Positions 1-4,977 of a stretch of 5,031 nt of DNA are shown one piece after another. The stretch comes from Coriobacteriia bacterium (GTDB taxonomy: Bacteria > Actinomycetota > Coriobacteriia > Anaerosomatales > SLCP01). The DNA is taken from NCBI GenBank assembly GCA_007123455.1, contig SKKZ01000066.1, positions 1 to 5,031 of the forward strand. Reading direction: 5' to 3'. A program made the position numbers and the translations under genes. Position 1 is the first letter of the stretch, and each line of letters begins with the position of its first letter. The notes under the pieces are model-generated. The model made no database searches, was not told where the DNA came from, and saw only the letters and a list, made by a program, of their open reading frames with translations.

Positions 1-114
1 CTGCTCGCCGCGGAGGCTGTCGCCGAACGCGTGAGAGTCGAGGCCTCCGCTCTGAAGGGCAGGTGCGAGCCCCGGGTTCTCGGTATCTCGAGGACCGGAG
101 CGCGCTTCGACTGA
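1..114 (+). CDS. C-terminal 37 residues of an unidentified protein (5' end outside window)
   Basis: Reading frame 1 is open from the window edge to a TGA at 112-114 and encodes a 37-residue tail ending in GISRTGARFD. About 80% of its third codon positions are G or C, as in the genes downstream. Frame 2 is closed early, and frame 3 is open but has poor third-position bias, so frame 1 is the best choice. The tail starts with an Ala/Glu/Val-rich, probably helical stretch, followed by a segment with one Cys and several Arg. I do not recognise a family from so little sequence. It lies 102 bp upstream of sppA, on the same strand, and could belong to the same or a preceding transcript. Confidence 0.45.
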   Translation: MLAAEAVAERVRVEASALKGRCEPRVLGISRTGARFD

Positions 115-127
115 ATCACGTCGGCTG

Positions 128-160
128 TTGACCGGATCATCACGGGTCGGGGAATATAGA
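128..160 (+). promoter_or_regulatory. Possible sigma-70-type promoter for the sppA operon (weak)
   Basis: TTGACC at 128-133 matches five of six bases of the -35 consensus. An AT-rich patch, GAATATAGA, follows at 152-160 and is the only one in this GC-rich gap. The spacing is poor: TATAGA at 155-160 is 21 bp away, and GAATAT at 152-157 is 18 bp away but matches the -10 consensus weakly. This is the only non-coding gap over 50 bp, so it is the natural place for a promoter, but the assignment is tentative. Confidence 0.3.
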
Positions 161-175
161 GAGCACCGCCATCCG

Positions 176-191
176 CGTCGCGTCCGCGACG
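176..191 (+). repeat. 7-bp perfect inverted repeat in the sppA leader
   Basis: CGTCGCG (176-182) and CGCGACG (185-191) are exact reverse complements separated by 2 bases. As RNA this would fold as a 6-bp stem with a 4-base loop. It lies between the possible -10 region and the sppA ribosome binding site, so it could be an operator half-site pair or a 5'-UTR hairpin. In sequence this rich in CG steps, chance is also a realistic explanation. Confidence 0.3.
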
Positions 192-206
192 AGCCACGCC
201 CCGTGC

Positions 207-211
207 GGAGG
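207..211 (+). promoter_or_regulatory. Ribosome binding site of sppA
   Basis: GGAGG lies 5 bases before the ATG at 217. It decides the start in favour of 217 over the in-frame ATG at 250, which has no purine-rich sequence upstream. Confidence 0.75.
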
Positions 212-216
212 ATTCC

Positions 217-1212
217 ATGGAACAGCAGGGTGCCAGACCCGCACCACACATGTCCGGGTATTCCGGCCCTCCGGCCGCACCCGAGACCCGTGAACGCTCG
301 AGTCCGGGATGGCGGTGGTTCATCGGTGCCGTCGTCGTGCTGCTGTTCTCGGCGTTCATCTGCTCGACCCTCACATACAGGGCGGCGTTCGATGGCCCGT
401 CCACGCGATGGGTCACGGGAGATGCCGTCGCTCTGATCCATCTCGATGGCGTCATCGCCGGCACGGGTAGCGTCCATGCCGGGATCATCACGCCCGAGTA
501 CTTCGCGAACCAGATCGACCAGGCCGAAGCCGACCCGTCGGTCCGCGCGATCCTTCTGCGTGTCGACTCCCCGGGAGGGACTGTCGCCGCTTCGCAGGAG
601 ATAGCGATGGACCTCGAACGCGTGACGAAGCCCGTCGTCGTCAGCGTCGGCGACATCTGCGCTTCCGGGGCGTACATGGTCGCATCGCAGTGTGACGAGA
701 TCATCGCGACACCCACCTCTGCGATCGGCAGCATCGGTGTCATCGCCCAGATACCGAACGTCGCCGGTCTGCTCGACAGCCTCGGCATCGAGTTCACGAC
801 ACTCACCGCCGGAGAGTACAAGGACGCGGGAAGCCCGTACCGCAGTCTTACCGAGACGGAGACCGCCCTGTTCGAGGAGTACATCGAAGTCCCGTACCGC
901 GAGTTCATCCGCATCGTCGCCGAGGGCCGCTCGCTCTCCGAAGATGAGGTCGAGGAGATGGCGACCGGCTGGATCTGGTCCGGGATGGTCGCCCGGGAAA
1001 TGGGACTCATCGATTCGATCGGCACGTACAACGACGCCCTCGACCGTGCCGGTGAGCTCGGCGGTATCGAGGGCAGGCCCCGGGTCGTCACCTATCGCGA
1101 GCCCGACTACACCGGGCTTCTGCGCAGTCTGATCGGGTTCGGCGCACAGCTCGAGCGCTTCGGCAGCTTCGATCCCGACGCCGACGCGATCCGACGGTCT
1201 CTTCCGCGTTAG
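217..1212 (+). CDS. sppA: Signal peptide peptidase SppA, membrane-anchored S49-family serine protease
   Basis: The 331-residue protein is close in length to Bacillus-type (single-domain) SppA and much shorter than the double-domain E. coli form. It has a basic, Pro-rich cytoplasmic leader (1-32), one membrane segment (about 33-50, the run after GWRW), then an extracytoplasmic protease domain (about 68-275). Family marks are RVDSPGG (115-121), the nucleophile Ser150 in CASGAYMVAS, the stretch AIGSIGV (169-175), and the general-base Lys202 in GEYKDAGSPYR, giving the Ser/Lys dyad known for S49 peptidases. The family cleaves signal peptides left in the membrane after protein export, and in Bacillus it is tied to envelope stress. 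It appears to be the first gene of the operon: a phosphoesterase gene follows after 16 bp. The C-terminal 55 residues are less typical. The family call is secure; the substrates are inferred. Confidence 0.95.
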   Translation: MEQQGARPAPHMSGYSGPPAAPETRERSSPGWRWFIGAVVVLLFSAFICSTLTYRAAFDGPSTRWVTGDAVALIHLDGVIAGTGSVHAGIITPEYFANQIDQAEADPSVRAILLRVDSPGGTVAASQEIAMDLERVTKPVVVSVGDICASGAYMVASQCDEIIATPTSAIGSIGVIAQIPNVAGLLDSLGIEFTTLTAGEYKDAGSPYRSLTETETALFEEYIEVPYREFIRIVAEGRSLSEDEVEEMATGWIWSGMVAREMGLIDSIGTYNDALDRAGELGGIEGRPRVVTYREPDYTGLLRSLIGFGAQLERFGSFDPDADAIRRSLPR

Positions 1213-1223
1213 GAGAGGTGAGG
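1211..1223 (+). promoter_or_regulatory. Purine-rich ribosome binding region of the phosphoesterase gene
   Basis: AGGAGAGGTGAGG begins inside the sppA stop codon and ends 5 bases before the GTG at 1229. It contains two overlapping Shine-Dalgarno-like cores (AGGAG and GAGG). Its overlap with the sppA stop suggests that ribosomes ending sppA could re-initiate here. Confidence 0.6.
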
Positions 1224-1228
1224 TCAAC

Positions 1229-2023
1229 GTGAGCGAGAGCGCACCTTTCGTCGTCGCCCACATATCCGACTTGCACTGCGGGTCGAGATATCACATCCCG
1301 AGCCTCGCTACGCGCGTCGTCGACGAGCTCAACGAGCTGGGTCCGGATGCGGTGATAGTGACCGGTGACCTCACCGACATGGGGTTTCGCCAGGAGTTCA
1401 AGCAAGCGCAGCGTCTGCTCGACCGTATCGAGTGCAGCAACCGTCTCGTGCTGATGGGCAATCACGATGCGCGCAACGTCGGCGACGAGCATTTCACCGA
1501 GTTGTTCGGCGCGCGCAGCCGGGAACTCGTCACGGGCGGCATCCGTCTGCTCGGCCTCGATTCCTCCGAGCCCGATCTCGACAGCGGCCGCGTGGGACGC
1601 GAACGTTACAGATGGATCGAGGAGCGCTTCAGCGATCCCGACGAGTTCAAGGTCGTCTGCATGCATCATCACCTGGTTCCGGTGCCCGGGACCGGCCGCG
1701 AGCGCAACATCGTCTACGATGCCGGTGACCTGCTCCGCGTGCTCTCCACATGCGGGACCGACCTCGTGCTCTGCGGCCACAAGCACGTACCGAACGTATG
1801 GCGACTGGAAGATGTCCTTATCGTCAATGCCGGAACTGCGTGCTCGCACCGGCTGCGCGGGCGGGTGCGACCCTGCTACAACATCATCGAGATCTTCGAC
1901 CGACAGCGCGTGCGCGTCCTGTTGAAGGAGCCGTTCGCGGGGGCGGAGTGTGTCGCCGATTTCCACGATGTCCACCGGCGCTACTGCCGCTGGCGGGCGG
2001 AAACCGGGGAGGTGACGGTGTGA
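1229..2023 (+). CDS. Calcineurin-like metallophosphoesterase (class III cyclic-nucleotide phosphodiesterase/GpdQ-like); possible cDPG-linked hydrolase
   Basis: This 264-residue protein carries all dinuclear-metal motifs of the calcineurin-like phosphoesterase fold in order: D14-x-H16 in ISDLHCG, G46-D47 in VTGDLTD, G77-N-H-D80 in MGNHD, a His cluster at 146-148 in CMHHH, and GHKH (183-186). No signal peptide or membrane segment is visible, so it should be cytosolic. The layout, with an early DLH motif and GHKH near residue 185, is that of the CpdA/GpdQ type, which hydrolyses phosphodiesters of cyclic nucleotides or glycerol compounds. The substrate cannot be read from the motifs. It overlaps the cDPG synthetase gene by 4 bp, implying translational coupling. 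From that I infer a possible role in hydrolysing cDPG or 2,3-DPG, but general phosphodiesterase activity is equally possible. It has nine Cys, which is many for its size. Confidence 0.88.
   Translation: MSESAPFVVAHISDLHCGSRYHIPSLATRVVDELNELGPDAVIVTGDLTDMGFRQEFKQAQRLLDRIECSNRLVLMGNHDARNVGDEHFTELFGARSRELVTGGIRLLGLDSSEPDLDSGRVGRERYRWIEERFSDPDEFKVVCMHHHLVPVPGTGRERNIVYDAGDLLRVLSTCGTDLVLCGHKHVPNVWRLEDVLIVNAGTACSHRLRGRVRPCYNIIEIFDRQRVRVLLKEPFAGAECVADFHDVHRRYCRWRAETGEVTV
2008..2015 (+). promoter_or_regulatory. Ribosome binding site that sets the cpgS start
   Basis: GGAGGTGA is a near-perfect Shine-Dalgarno sequence. Its GGAGG core ends 7 bases before the GTG at 2020-2022, which overlaps the stop of the phosphoesterase gene (GTGA). 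The reading frame is open much further upstream, to an ATG at 1750. That extension would lie inside the phosphoesterase gene and encode an Arg-rich out-of-frame product, so 2020 is the start. Confidence 0.8.
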
Positions 2024-3363
2024 GCCGGGTGGTTGCGCTCATCGACGGCGAACACTACCCGCCGGTCGTGAAGTTCGCGCTCGAGCAGCTCGCGTCCGAC
2101 CATGAGATCGTGGCTGCGGCGTTCCTCGGCGGTACCGAGAAAGTCGACCTCGATGCGGGGCATGAGACGTACGGAGTGCCACTCGTGGTAGCGGAGACCG
2201 CCGAGCAGGCCGTCGCGACCGCCATCGAACGCTTCGCGCCGACGCTTGTCGTAGACCTGTCCGACGAGCCCGTCGTAACCTCGGCCGACCGGTTCCGCCT
2301 GGCAGGCGTCGCCCTTGCTCACGGCGTGGAGTATCGTGGCGCCGACTTCCACTTCTCGCCGCCGGCCACGGACCTGCGCACCACGACGCCGACACTCGGA
2401 CTCATCGGCACCGGGAAGCGGGTGGGCAAGACCGCGATATCGGCGTACGTAGCGAGGCTTCTGAAGGCCCGGGAGCGTGACATCGTCGTGCTCGCCATGG
2501 GTCGCGGAGGTCCTGCCGAGCCCGAACTCATCAGGGGCGACAAGGTCGCACTCACCACGCCTGATCTGCTCGAACTTGCACGTCAGGGCAAGCACGCCTC
2601 GTCGGACAATTACGAGGATGCCGTGATGAGCAGGGTGACCACGGTCGGCTGCCGGCGTTGCGGCGGTGGCATGGCGGGTGAGACGTACTTCAGCAACGTG
2701 ACCGAGGGGGCTCGACTTGCCGACTCGCTCGGCAAGGAGCTGCTCGTGCTCGAAGGCTCGGGCGCTGCGATCCCTCCGGTTCACGCGGATGCGACGGTGC
2801 TCGTGGTAGGCGCGGGCCGCGGGCTCACGTACGTGCGCGACTACTTCGGGCCATTCCGCCTCGGGCTGGCCGATGCGGTGGTGCTCGCGACCGCCGAGGA
2901 GCCCAACGCGACCGCCGAGGAGATCGCCGCGGTTCGCCACGCGGTCGAGAAGATCCGCCCCGGGCTCCCGGTGGTCGCGACCACGTTCAGGCCGGCACCT
3001 ATCGAGCCGATCGACGGCGCACGCATCTTCTTCGCGACGACCGCGCCTGCAGCGGTGCTCGACAAGCTCAGCGAGCACCTGGAGCGCGAGCACGGATGCA
3101 CCGTGGTGGGCGCGAGTCCACACCTTTCGAATCGCTCGCTACTGCGCCGCGACATGGCTGCCGCCGCAGGCGCCTACGACCTACTGCTCACGGAACTCAA
3201 AGCTGCCGCGATCGACGTGGTCGCATCCGCCGGCGAGGAGGCCGACGTACCAACGGTGCTCTGCGACAACATCCCCGTTCCCGTGGACGGCGGAGACCTG
3301 GACGGGGTCCTGCTCGAAGCGTCCCGCCTCGCGCTCGAACGCGGTTCGGCGAGAGGAGCCTGA
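2020..3363 (+). CDS. cpgS: Cyclic 2,3-diphosphoglycerate synthetase homologue (cDPGS)
   Basis: From GTG 2020 the protein is 447 residues, close to the roughly 460 of the methanogen enzyme. That enzyme uses ATP to close 2,3-diphosphoglycerate into cDPG through an intramolecular phosphoanhydride. An N-terminal alpha/beta domain (about 1-120, opening VVALIDGEHYPP) precedes a P-loop NTPase core. The P-loop is GTGKRVGKT (130-138), with Lys137/Thr138 as presumed ATP/Mg ligands; its form resembles dethiobiotin-synthetase-type loops more than classical Walker A. Further marks are a Cys pair GCRRCGGG (210-217), LEGSGAAIPPV (244-254) and YFGPFR (275-280). The Cys pair could bind metal or be redox-sensitive, but its role is unknown to me. 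No membrane segment is seen, so it is probably cytosolic. It overlaps the phosphoesterase by 4 bp and lies 2 bp before the 2-phosphoglycerate kinase gene, the preceding step of the same route, which strongly supports the call. A generic P-loop enzyme is the alternative if only the core matched. Confidence 0.87.
   Translation: MSRVVALIDGEHYPPVVKFALEQLASDHEIVAAAFLGGTEKVDLDAGHETYGVPLVVAETAEQAVATAIERFAPTLVVDLSDEPVVTSADRFRLAGVALAHGVEYRGADFHFSPPATDLRTTTPTLGLIGTGKRVGKTAISAYVARLLKARERDIVVLAMGRGGPAEPELIRGDKVALTTPDLLELARQGKHASSDNYEDAVMSRVTTVGCRRCGGGMAGETYFSNVTEGARLADSLGKELLVLEGSGAAIPPVHADATVLVVGAGRGLTYVRDYFGPFRLGLADAVVLATAEEPNATAEEIAAVRHAVEKIRPGLPVVATTFRPAPIEPIDGARIFFATTAPAAVLDKLSEHLEREHGCTVVGASPHLSNRSLLRRDMAAAAGAYDLLLTELKAAAIDVVASAGEEADVPTVLCDNIPVPVDGGDLDGVLLEASRLALERGSARGA
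2887..2922 (+). repeat. 15-bp direct repeat inside cpgS
   Basis: The 15 bases GCGACCGCCGAGGAG occur exactly at 2887-2901 and 2908-2922, with 6 bases between them (period 21). The repeat is in frame and encodes ATAEE twice (residues 290-294 and 297-301), separated by Pro-Asn. It may be a small in-frame tandem duplication or a chance result of Ala/Glu-rich, GC-biased coding. Confidence 0.7.
3351..3358 (+). promoter_or_regulatory. Ribosome binding site that sets the 2-phosphoglycerate kinase start
   Basis: GAGAGGAG within the last codons of cpgS ends 7 bases before the GTG at 3366. The kinase frame is open back to an ATG at 3096, but the added 90 residues would be an Arg-rich shadow of cpgS. 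GTG 3366 gives the family-typical N-terminus and length. Confidence 0.75.
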
Positions 3364-3365
3364 TC

Positions 3366-4271
3366 GTGGCACAGCCCGGCAAGGTCATCACGCTCTCGGA
3401 CAAGCGTCACGGTCTACCGTTCTCCAAGGGGCTGCTTGCGCAGTCGTTCACCGCGACCGGACTGCCGCCGAGTACCGCTTACGAGGTCGCCCAGGCCATC
3501 CAGGACGACCTGCGCGAACGTGATGAGCTATCGATCACGATGGATCGCCTGAACGAGCTCGGGACGGGGTATCTCGAGCGAATGGCCGGTCCGGAGTATG
3601 CCGAGCGCTACCGGCACCTCGCGGAGCTCAGCAAGATCGACACGCCGGTGATCGTGCTGATCGGTGGAACCACCGGCGTGGGCAAGTCCACCATCGCCGC
3701 GGAGGTCGCTCACCGCCTCGGTATCACGCGCTTCGTTTCGACGGATTCCATTCGCGAGGTCATGCGTGGTATCTTTACCGAGGAACTCATGCCCGCGCTG
3801 CATGCGAGCGCGTTCGAAGCATGGCGCAGTCTCCGAGTTCCGGTACCCCATGGAGCCAACCCGGTCGTCGTCGGGTTCAGAGAGCAGGCGGCTGTCGTCT
3901 CGTCGGGCGTGAAGGCGCTTATCGAGCGGAGCATGAAAGAAGGCGTCAGCCTCGTCATCGAAGGTGTGCACCTTGTCCCGGGCTATATCAAACCGTCAGA
4001 CTTTCCCGATGCCCGGGTCGTGCAGATCCTGATCGCTGTAGAGGACGAGGACGCTCACCGGAGCCACTTCTACATCCGTGAGGTGCAGACCGACGGCTTG
4101 AGGCCGTTCGAGCGTTACCGGTCGAACTTCGAGAACATTCGCATGCTGGGTCACTACATCGAAGACCAGGCCAAAGAGCACGACATCGAGATCATCTACA
4201 GCCACCAGCTCGATCGCACGGTGGCTGACACACTGGAGCATGTCGTAAACGACGTGCTCCTCGGCAAGTGA
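3366..4271 (+). CDS. pgk2: 2-phosphoglycerate kinase (2PGK), forms 2,3-diphosphoglycerate
   Basis: The 301-residue product, from GTG 3366, matches the roughly 300 residues of methanogen 2PGK, which phosphorylates 2-phosphoglycerate with ATP to 2,3-diphosphoglycerate, the precursor of cDPG. Residues 1-90 form an ATP-cone-like N-terminal region (KVITLSDKRHGLPFSKGLLA near residues 6-25), as in archaeal 2PGKs. The kinase domain follows: Walker A GTTGVGKST (101-109, Lys107), the TDSIREVMRG segment (126-135), LVIEGVHLVPG (196-206, likely Walker B/substrate region), and the C-terminal signature HRSHFYIRE...RPFERYRSNFENIR (231-259). It is cytosolic by appearance. It lies 2 bp after cpgS, so the two are almost certainly co-translated, giving product and substrate enzymes together. 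It is unrelated to ordinary glycolytic 3-phosphoglycerate kinase. The family assignment is strong; the in vivo product is inferred from the pair. Confidence 0.92.
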   Translation: MAQPGKVITLSDKRHGLPFSKGLLAQSFTATGLPPSTAYEVAQAIQDDLRERDELSITMDRLNELGTGYLERMAGPEYAERYRHLAELSKIDTPVIVLIGGTTGVGKSTIAAEVAHRLGITRFVSTDSIREVMRGIFTEELMPALHASAFEAWRSLRVPVPHGANPVVVGFREQAAVVSSGVKALIERSMKEGVSLVIEGVHLVPGYIKPSDFPDARVVQILIAVEDEDAHRSHFYIREVQTDGLRPFERYRSNFENIRMLGHYIEDQAKEHDIEIIYSHQLDRTVADTLEHVVNDVLLGK

Positions 4272-4274
4272 GAT

Positions 4275-4290
4275 ACGCCCGCCCGGGCGT
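4275..4290 (+). terminator. Small GC hairpin between pgk2 and tal (attenuator or processing element?)
   Basis: ACGCCC (4275-4280) and GGGCGT (4285-4290) are perfect reverse complements around a GCCC loop, starting 3 bases after the pgk2 stop. No T-run follows; the next bases are CATGAAGAAGG, leading into the tal ribosome binding site. It is therefore not a classical intrinsic terminator. It could partly separate the cDPG genes from tal, protect the upstream mRNA 3' end, or have no role. Confidence 0.35.
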
Positions 4291-4297
4291 CATGAAG

Positions 4298-4304
4298 AAG
4301 GAGG
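4298..4304 (+). promoter_or_regulatory. Ribosome binding site of the transaldolase gene
   Basis: AAGGAGG, a full anti-16S match, ends 10 bases before the GTG at 4315. It is the strongest Shine-Dalgarno sequence in the window and suggests independent, efficient translation of tal rather than mere coupling. Confidence 0.8.
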
Positions 4305-4314
4305 AAGGCCGATC

Positions 4315-4977
4315 GTGAAGTTCTTTTTGGACACGGCGAACATCGCCGAGATCGAAGAGGCAGCAAGCTGGGGAGCGCTTGCGGGGGTCACCACGAACCC
4401 GACCCTCTATGCCCGCGAGGGTGGCAAGCTGTCTGACTTCCACGCACATATCGTGAGGATCTGCGAGATCGTGGACGGCCCGGTCTCTGCGGAGACCGTA
4501 AGCCTGAAACGCGACGAGATCGTCGCCGAGGGAGTCGAGCTCGCCGCGCTACATGAGCACGTGGTGGTCAAGGTCCCCACGATGCCCGAGGGGCTCGCGG
4601 CGACCCGTGCGCTGTTTGAGCGCGGCATCAAGGTCAATATGACGCTCTGCTTCACGGTGCCGCAGGCGCTGCTCGCCGCGCGCGCCGGAGCCGCGTACAT
4701 CTCGCCGTTCATCGGCCGCTTCGATGACATCTCCGAGGACGGCCTGGAGCATCTCGGCAACACCGTTGCGGCCATCAACAACTACGACTTCGGCCACGAT
4801 GTCGAGATCATCGCCGCGAGCGTGCGCCATCCCGGACACGTTGTCGGCGCCGCGCTCCTCGGAGCCGACATCGCTACCGTTCCGTTCAAGATCCTGCAGC
4901 AGTGCGTCAAGCACCCGCTTACCGATCGTGGCCTGGAGTCGTTCCTGGCCGACTGGGAGAAGGTCAAGAACTCATGA
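4315..4977 (+). CDS. tal: Transaldolase, short (MipB/TalC) type
   Basis: The 220-residue protein belongs to the compact transaldolase/fructose-6-phosphate aldolase family of TIM-barrel class I aldolases. It opens with MKFFLDTANIAEIEEA and contains GVTTNPTL (24-31), VSAETVS (57-63), the Schiff-base Lys86 in VVVKVPTM, NMTLCFTVPQALLA (108-121), SPFIGRFDD (130-138) and ASVRHPGHV (168-176). Aldolase-type E. coli FSA has Gln59 and Tyr131 where this protein has Glu60 and Phe132; these are the transaldolase-type residues, so I favour true transaldolase. That enzyme moves a dihydroxyacetone unit between sedoheptulose-7-phosphate and glyceraldehyde-3-phosphate in the non-oxidative pentose phosphate pathway, in the cytosol. 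It follows pgk2 by 43 bp and overlaps the next start by 4 bp (ATGA). It may share the long transcript but has its own strong ribosome binding site. Confidence 0.95.
   Translation: MKFFLDTANIAEIEEAASWGALAGVTTNPTLYAREGGKLSDFHAHIVRICEIVDGPVSAETVSLKRDEIVAEGVELAALHEHVVVKVPTMPEGLAATRALFERGIKVNMTLCFTVPQALLAARAGAAYISPFIGRFDDISEDGLEHLGNTVAAINNYDFGHDVEIIAASVRHPGHVVGAALLGADIATVPFKILQQCVKHPLTDRGLESFLADWEKVKNS

Noticed and set aside
1088..1975. 295-residue open frame on the - strand, opposite the end of sppA and the phosphoesterase
   Set aside because: It spans the sppA/phosphoesterase junction antisense, has no family motif, and mirrors the codon bias of the + strand genes.
1750..2019. 90-residue N-terminal extension of cpgS to an upstream ATG
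   Set aside because: The extension is an out-of-frame, Arg-rich translation of the phosphoesterase gene; GTG 2020 has GGAGGTGA correctly placed and gives the expected family length.
1981..3123. 380-residue open frame on the - strand, opposite cpgS
   Set aside because: It is Arg/His/Glu-rich with no recognisable motif, lies wholly opposite a gene with clear family motifs, and is typical of antisense open frames in GC-rich coding DNA.
3096..3365. 90-residue N-terminal extension of 2PGK to an upstream ATG
   Set aside because: It would translate the end of cpgS in a shadow frame; GTG 3366 has a good ribosome binding site and matches the length and N-terminus of known 2PGKs.
3366..4271. Interpretation as adenylate/shikimate-type or uridine kinase
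   Set aside because: The ATP-cone-like N-terminus, the HRSHFYIRE...RPFERY region and linkage to cpgS fit 2-phosphoglycerate kinase much better.
4275..4290. Rho-independent terminator ending the cDPG operon
   Set aside because: The hairpin is short and lacks a following T-run, so it is listed only as a possible attenuator or processing element.
4292..4318. Eight-codon mini-ORF (MKKEEGRS) whose stop overlaps the tal GTG
   Set aside because: No Shine-Dalgarno precedes its ATG, only the GC hairpin. Its codons are simply the tal ribosome binding site, so it is probably coincidence rather than a leader peptide.
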